Source: Planctomyces sp. (GTDB lineage Bacteria > Planctomycetota > Planctomycetia > Planctomycetales > Planctomycetaceae). From it: DNA of 34,984 nucleotides. The position numbers and the translations under genes were made by a program. The DNA lies in the NCBI GenBank assembly GCA_005791255.1, contig SXXK01000322.1:1-34984 (forward strand), given 5' to 3'. The notes beneath the pieces were generated by a model. The model was not told the origin of the DNA. It did not search any database and worked only from the letters and a program-made list of their open reading frames with translations. Positions 30,163 through 34,984 of the stretch are shown here, piece after piece (positions within the stretch are counted from its first letter, which is position 1; every line of letters begins with the position of its first letter).

Positions 30163-33100
30163 TTACTGTGCGGGATCTTCCAGGGATTTCAGGAACTGCC
30201 CGTTGGTGCCATTCCAGAGGCGGACAGCTCCTTTGGCTGTACCGGCTGCGATGATTGTGAGATCAGGCGTGGCTGATACGCAGTGCAGCCAGCTGTCTGC
30301 GCCCTGCAGGTTGCGTATCAGGCCTCCGTTGGATGCATTGTGGACTCGCACGAGGCGATCGCCGGAGGCGGAGGTGATGGTGTCAGATTCGCCGACCCAC
30401 TGGACGGCTGTGGCGTGTCGATTGAAGTTTTCGATTGTTCGCAGCTGGTCACCGGTTTCGGCATCCCAGATGCGTACTGTGTTGTCGGCTCCGGCTGTCG
30501 CCAGTTGCTGTCCATCGCGCTTCCAGGCAACACTGAGAGCGTAACTGGTGTGGCCTTCAAAGCGGCGAATCTGTTGTCCGCTGGTGGCATCGAAGGTGCG
30601 GAGGTAACGATCGGCACCGGCCGAAGCGATGCGGCGACCGTCAGGTGACAATGCTGCGGAGTAAACAACGTCGTCATGGGCCTGTGGAATCCTGAGCACT
30701 GGGTTTCCATCGGTTGTGGTAAACAGGACCAGTTCTCCGCGTCGCGACGGAATTCCGCTGGCAACCAGCAGCAGTCGTGAATCGTCTGAAAAGCTGACTG
30801 AAGTGACGCGGTGTGAGAGCAGGTCCGGTTGTCCGGCCGAACCGATCGTCCGTTCCAGGACCCATTCCGGTCGCGTATCCCAGATGAAGAGCTGGCGATC
30901 GTCGGCACTGGAGATCAGGAATCGATTGCCGCTGAAGACAGCGGTGCGTACGGGCGCGGTGTGGGCAGCAAATGATTCCAGCGCTGTCCCCAGTTTGCCG
31001 TCCCACGTCTGGATGCCGGGGAAGTCTCCGGCTGTCGCGAGCGATTCACCGTCGGGGGAGAAGCTGACTGCTCTGATGGTTTGTTCGGACTGCTGCAGAG
31101 CGAGGCCGGCGGCTTCAACGGCTGCTTTTGCGGCTGCCACGGCAGCTTCGGCCTTCAGCAGCAGATCTTTGCGTGAGGGTACCAGTTGCTGTGCGGTCTG
31201 AAGTTCTCGGGCGGCGATTGTCTGCTGCTGCATTATCAGGGTTTTGGCGGCTTCGGCTGTTTTCAGAGCGGCTGTGGCATCGGCCCAGGGCTTCTGAACG
31301 GTGCCAAGTTTCTGAGCCAGCTCATTGGCCTTGTTTGCGAGTTCTGTGGCTTTGGCATTGGGGGCCTGCACGGCGGCAGTACGTTCCTGTGAAGCTTTGG
31401 TGGCATTCTGCAGGTCCTGCTGAGCAGCAGCCAGACGTTGCTTCAGGGCATCGCTGGCGGGGTCTGCGGCGCTGGCCTGCTGCAATCGGGTGGCACGCGC
31501 CTGCAGAGTCTGCACTGCGGCGGCAGCATCTTTGGCCGCTGTTTCAGCGACTTGTTTTTCGGCGGCGGCGGACCGCGCGGCGGCTGAGGCTTCAATGGCC
31601 GCTTTTTCGGCCTGCACGCGCGCGTCGAGCGTGGTGGCGACCATGGCCTTTTTCATCTCGACATCGGCATTGGCGGCAGTCAGCATGTCGGCCAGTTTCT
31701 TCTCGGCGTCGGTACGAACCGGCAGGTCCTTTTCAGCGACATCCACTTGCTGTTTCGCCACGTTGAGTCGGGCGTTCGCCGCAGTCTCCTGCTGCCGTGC
31801 CCGAGTCTGTGCGACTCGCAGTCGCAGATCCCCGCGCAGCTCGGCGATCTGATTGCCGTTCAGATTCCACAGGCGAGCGAATTTGTTATCGCCACCGGCG
31901 GCAATTCGCTGACCATCCGGAGACACGGCAACTGCGTGTGCTGCTGCCCCCAGGTTATACTGTTGCTGGGATTGTCCGTTTGTGGTGTTCCAGCGACGGA
32001 CGGTGCCGTCAGCACTGCCGCTGAGCAATTGCGTGGGGCTGCCAGGGAATGCCGCCAAAGCGTTGACAATTCCGGTGTGACCTGTGAGTGTGCGGCGGAG
32101 ACCGTGGGGACGACTGCGCAGTCCATCAGAGAACGCGAGGATTACGGTTGTCTGAGCCGGCCGACCCTGTGCCGCTGTTGTGGACAGCAGCAGGCTGCCC
32201 GTAATGTTCTGACCGCTTTCCGGAAAGCGTTCCAGGACACTGCCGGTCTGCACGTCGATCAGCAGTGCGTCAGGTGTATTTCCTGACGTGGCAGTCAAAA
32301 GTTGTTTTCCATCGGCGGAGAAGGCCACTTGGTGTCCGGGACCGGGCAGTACGGGTGCCTGCTGCAGTCCGGTGGGCTGTCCGGAACTGTTCCAGACTCG
32401 AACTGTTGAGTTTTCGCCGGCTGTGGCCAGCAATTGTCCATCGTCGGAAACAGTGAGGCTGTTGATGGCGGCACCGTGGCTGGTGTTGAAGGCCGCCTGT
32501 CCGTTAGCGGGGTTGATGCCTCGCAGTGTCCCATCAGCAAAAGCGATGACGGCACTGGCGTTGCCTGCGGTGAAGACGGCTCCGCGAGCCGGGCTGGCCG
32601 GTGCGTCCGGTGCGAACAGGAATCTGAGTGGAAGTCGCTGTGGTGAGGCAGCGGTGCGCACTGCCAGGATCGTGCTGGCGTCAGCAGTCAGGATTCCGGA
32701 GAACAGTCCGGTGGCGGTGAGTGATTCCTGAAATTTGCCGGTTGCGGCATCCCACAGTGAGACTTGTCCGCTGGTTTCCGTAACAGCCAGCAATTTGGAA
32801 CCCGGTGCGATACTGACTGAGACTGGCGGCGTGGTGAACCCCTGCAGCGTCTGCACGACGGTTCCGTTGTCCATCTGCAGCAGACGGACCTGCTGATCGG
32901 CAGAGGCGGCAAGGAGTCGCTGCGAATCAGTGCTGAGAGAGATGGCAGTTGGCGGTGCCGGCAGCGTGAAGGAACGCAGTTGTGTCCCGTCCGCAGGATT
33001 CCAGAAGCGGACAGAGGCGTCGCGACTGATACTGACAAGCTGGCCGTTCAGCAGACTGCAGTGGAGCAGGGCGGCAGTATGTCCCATGAAGTCCCGAGTT

Positions 33101-34984
33101 ACGGTGCTGTCGGCGGTATTCAGCATGCGCAGCAGGCCGTTTTCAAAGCCGACGGCAGCCTGACTGCCGTCAGCATTGAGTGCGACGGCGGTGGGGGCAG
33201 CGGGCAGTTCTGTGACTTTGGAGAGTTCTGTGGCCGGCTGTGTCTGCAGGTTCCAAAGCCGCAGCGAGCGGTCACTGCCGACAGTTGCAAGACGCGCGTC
33301 ATCCCCGGTGAATTGCAGGCCCGTGATGCTGCCGGTGTGACCTGCCATTGTCTGCAGCACTCGCCCGTTCTCAAGGCTGCGGATGACAACCACGGGCTGT
33401 CCGTCTTTCTGTGAGAGCGTGGCCACGAGTTTGCCGGAGGGACTGAGCAGAGCGGGACCGGCAACTTCATCGGCAGCTCGTTCGAGATCGGTAACGGCGG
33501 GTGTGTCCAGTTTCCAGAGGCGGACGGCACCGTCATGGGCGGCGGTGACGGCGAGTTTGCCATCACTGGAGGCAGCGATGGCTGTGATTTGCAGATTGCC
33601 GGCTTTCCATGTTGTCAGCGGTCGTTTTTCGGAAAGTGACCACAGCTGGAGACTGCCGAGGCTGTCAGCGATCAGGAGGTCCCATGCTGCAGCGGGATCG
33701 GCATTCGCAGGGGCTGCGGGTTTGCGGGTGAAGGCGATGGCGGATGTTTGCGGGAGTGGTCCGAATTCGGCAATTGCGTGTTCGGCGAGCAGCCCGCCGG
33801 CAGACTGCAGGGCATGAATTCTGAGCTGACCGGCATTATCAAGTGTGGCGGTCAGCTGACGGTCGGGTGAAAAGGCTGTCAGGCGAGTGCCGGCTGGCCA
33901 GTTCGAAGCGGTTGCGGCTGGTGTTGAAGGCATCTGCCACAGGCGGATCAGGTTGTCGCCACCGGCAGTCGCCAGCACTGGTGTGGCTGGTGAATCCGGG
34001 TCGGGCAGGATTTCGAGCGCTGTGATTGCGAGGGGGTGATCAATTCGTCCGGCGAGGCTGCCGTCGGCCATCTTCCAGACTTTCAGGGATCGATCCGCGG
34101 AACCGGAGAGCAGGTGTGTGGAGTCGGCAGTGAATCGCAGTGCGGCAACGGTTTCAGTATGCCCCTGCAGGGTGAGAGCCGGAGTGCCGGTCTGGAGGTT
34201 GAAGAGGCGGATGGCGTGATCGGCAGCGGCGACGGCAAGCCAGCGTTCATCGGGGCTGACGGCGGCAGCGGTCGGGGCTGCGGGAAGAGCTATGGTGAGG
34301 CGACGAGCATCCCGCGGACGACGCCACAGGCGGACTTCGCGGAACCCACCGGATGCCAGCAGGTCACCGTCGGCATTGAACGCGAGTGACTGGACGAGAT
34401 CCTGATGTGCAATCGCGGATGCTCCGAGTGCCGGATCGGCGAGCGTGGCGAGGCGTTTTCCGGAGCCGACATGATGCAGGTGAATTCGCGAGCCTCGGCT
34501 GAAGGCGACGGTTTGGCCATCGGGTGCGAGCACAACGGCCTGCACTGGCTGGAGTCGTTGTGGCAGTGACTGCATGGCCTGGGGGGACAGGCTGTCGATG
34601 CCGCCCGTTCCGCGGGCGCCCTGATCAATCCAAAGTTTGAGCAGTCCGAGTTGAGCGGGAGTGAGGTTGCCGGCTGCTACATCGTTGTCGGCGGGCGGCA
34701 TGACCGGCTCCTGCTGATGAGCGGCCAGTTTCAGCAGCAGGCTGCCGCCGGCATTTCCGGGGACGGCTGCCGGGCCGTTATCGCCCCCCTTCAGGATGCC
34801 GGCGGGGGTTTCAAGGATCAGGCCTCCCTGACGTTCACTGGCGGAGTGGCAGGCGAGGCAGTTTTTCTGCAGGATCGGCAGGATTTCCTGTTCGAAGATG
34901 ACCGGCTCGGATCTCTGCGGTTGTTCGATGGTGATTGGTGGCCCGGGGACGGGGGCAGCAGATGCGGCTGGCAGAAGAACGGGA
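30163..34984 (-). CDS. Giant PSCyt1-WD40-coiled-coil-WD40 protein, N-terminus beyond window
   Basis: The minus-strand frame is open through the window end, giving 1606 visible residues; its true start lies outside. An internal ATG at 34701 would remove the cytochrome domain and is not the start. The first visible residues (PVLLPAASAAPVP) look like the end of a signal peptide. They are followed by a planctomycete cytochrome c (PSCyt1) domain with CLACH (C42, C45, H46), EPVMPPAD and the LGLLKLWIDQGA ending. WD40 blades then run to about residue 1050 (for example LLSGSADRSLKVWKMADG, LATVGSDRSLRLWNL). A roughly 250-residue Ala/Gln/Lys-rich coiled coil follows (about 1050-1300, AEKQVAETAAKDAAAAVQ). 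More WD40 blades fill the C-terminus (IASAGADRYLRTFD, LATAGADNTVRIWDAETG). It is probably an exported haem-bearing scaffold, and a partner DUF1549 gene may lie outside. Confidence 0.88.
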   Translation of the reverse strand, partial: PVLLPAASAAPVPGPPITIEQPQRSEPVIFEQEILPILQKNCLACHSASERQGGLILETPAGILKGGDNGPAAVPGNAGGSLLLKLAAHQQEPVMPPADNDVAAGNLTPAQLGLLKLWIDQGARGTGGIDSLSPQAMQSLPQRLQPVQAVVLAPDGQTVAFSRGSRIHLHHVGSGKRLATLADPALGASAIAHQDLVQSLAFNADGDLLASGGFREVRLWRRPRDARRLTIALPAAPTAAAVSPDERWLAVAAADHAIRLFNLQTGTPALTLQGHTETVAALRFTADSTHLLSGSADRSLKVWKMADGSLAGRIDHPLAITALEILPDPDSPATPVLATAGGDNLIRLWQMPSTPAATASNWPAGTRLTAFSPDRQLTATLDNAGQLRIHALQSAGGLLAEHAIAEFGPLPQTSAIAFTRKPAAPANADPAAAWDLLIADSLGSLQLWSLSEKRPLTTWKAGNLQITAIAASSDGKLAVTAAHDGAVRLWKLDTPAVTDLERAADEVAGPALLSPSGKLVATLSQKDGQPVVVIRSLENGRVLQTMAGHTGSITGLQFTGDDARLATVGSDRSLRLWNLQTQPATELSKVTELPAAPTAVALNADGSQAAVGFENGLLRMLNTADSTVTRDFMGHTAALLHCSLLNGQLVSISRDASVRFWNPADGTQLRSFTLPAPPTAISLSTDSQRLLAASADQQVRLLQMDNGTVVQTLQGFTTPPVSVSIAPGSKLLAVTETSGQVSLWDAATGKFQESLTATGLFSGILTADASTILAVRTAASPQRLPLRFLFAPDAPASPARGAVFTAGNASAVIAFADGTLRGINPANGQAAFNTSHGAAINSLTVSDDGQLLATAGENSTVRVWNSSGQPTGLQQAPVLPGPGHQVAFSADGKQLLTATSGNTPDALLIDVQTGSVLERFPESGQNITGSLLLSTTAAQGRPAQTTVILAFSDGLRSRPHGLRRTLTGHTGIVNALAAFPGSPTQLLSGSADGTVRRWNTTNGQSQQQYNLGAAAHAVAVSPDGQRIAAGGDNKFARLWNLNGNQIAELRGDLRLRVAQTRARQQETAANARLNVAKQQVDVAEKDLPVRTDAEKKLADMLTAANADVEMKKAMVATTLDARVQAEKAAIEASAAARSAAAEKQVAETAAKDAAAAVQTLQARATRLQQASAADPASDALKQRLAAAQQDLQNATKASQERTAAVQAPNAKATELANKANELAQKLGTVQKPWADATAALKTAEAAKTLIMQQQTIAARELQTAQQLVPSRKDLLLKAEAAVAAAKAAVEAAGLALQQSEQTIRAVSFSPDGESLATAGDFPGIQTWDGKLGTALESFAAHTAPVRTAVFSGNRFLISSADDRQLFIWDTRPEWVLERTIGSAGQPDLLSHRVTSVSFSDDSRLLLVASGIPSRRGELVLFTTTDGNPVLRIPQAHDDVVYSAALSPDGRRIASAGADRYLRTFDATSGQQIRRFEGHTSYALSVAWKRDGQQLATAGADNTVRIWDAETGDQLRTIENFNRHATAVQWVGESDTITSASGDRLVRVHNASNGGLIRNLQGADSWLHCVSATPDLTIIAAGTAKGAVRLWNGTNGQFLKSLEDPAQ

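Noticed and set aside
34699-34701. ATG at 34701 as the start of the WD40 protein
   Set aside because: The frame continues to the window edge and upstream residues form a cytochrome c domain with CxxCH, so the real start is outside.
1-34984. CRISPR arrays, tRNA or rRNA genes, transposases or integrases
   Set aside because: No regular spaced repeats, cloverleaf or rRNA-like stretches, and no transposase or recombinase motifs were seen when reading both strands; a tRNA or Rfam scan would be needed to exclude small RNAs.

Overview
The window comes from a planctomycete (Planctomycetota, most likely order Planctomycetales). The evidence is the density of lineage-typical families: DUF1549/DUF1553 with planctomycete cytochrome c domains, three Tat-exported DUF1501 proteins, a PVC-type haem-binding propeller protein with HEAT repeats, and a giant PSCyt1/WD40 protein. 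The DNA is moderately GC-rich. Many starts lack a strong Shine-Dalgarno, and GTG and TTG starts occur. I cannot place it to genus.

Layout. 1-470 (-): the 5' part of pgsA, cut by the window start. 853-5204 (+): MFS transporter, secreted HExxH metalloprotease-like protein and GntP-family permease, closely spaced. 5216-5962 (-): class I methyltransferase. 6281-18126 (+): six-gene unit of DUF1549/DUF1553, DUF1501, PPC-domain protein, PVC haem protein, sialidase fused to an SGNH hydrolase, and ldhA. 18159-21735 (-): DMT permease, GlmM/PMM-type mutase and SDR. 22034-23140 (+): Tat-exported GxDLY/SGNH hydrolase. 23252-25986 (-): DUF1501 followed by cca. 26316-28520 (+): recQ. 28698-30071 (+): a third DUF1501. 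30163-34984 (-): PSCyt1/WD40/coiled-coil/WD40 protein, whose start lies beyond the window.

The 6.3-18.1 kb cluster is the most system-like part. Five consecutive products carry export signals: a haem-motif protein, an alkaline-phosphatase-fold protein, a PPC scaffold-like protein, a propeller/HEAT/c-type haem protein and a sialidase-esterase. The last of these overlaps the start codon of a cytosolic D-lactate dehydrogenase. My inference is extracytoplasmic attack on acylated sialic-acid-like or other glycans, with redox components alongside. No sialic acid catabolic genes (nanA/nanE/nanK-like) are present, so sialate as the nutrient is unproven.

Non-coding signals worth attention are a strong intrinsic-terminator-like hairpin with a duplicated 12-bp T-rich unit just upstream of recQ, similar hairpin/T-tract elements before the DUF1549 and PVC haem genes, a nested inverted repeat between convergent genes near 23.2 kb, and a local inversion of GC skew over the 18.2-21.7 kb block. 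No tRNA, rRNA, CRISPR array, insertion sequence or attachment site was recognised.
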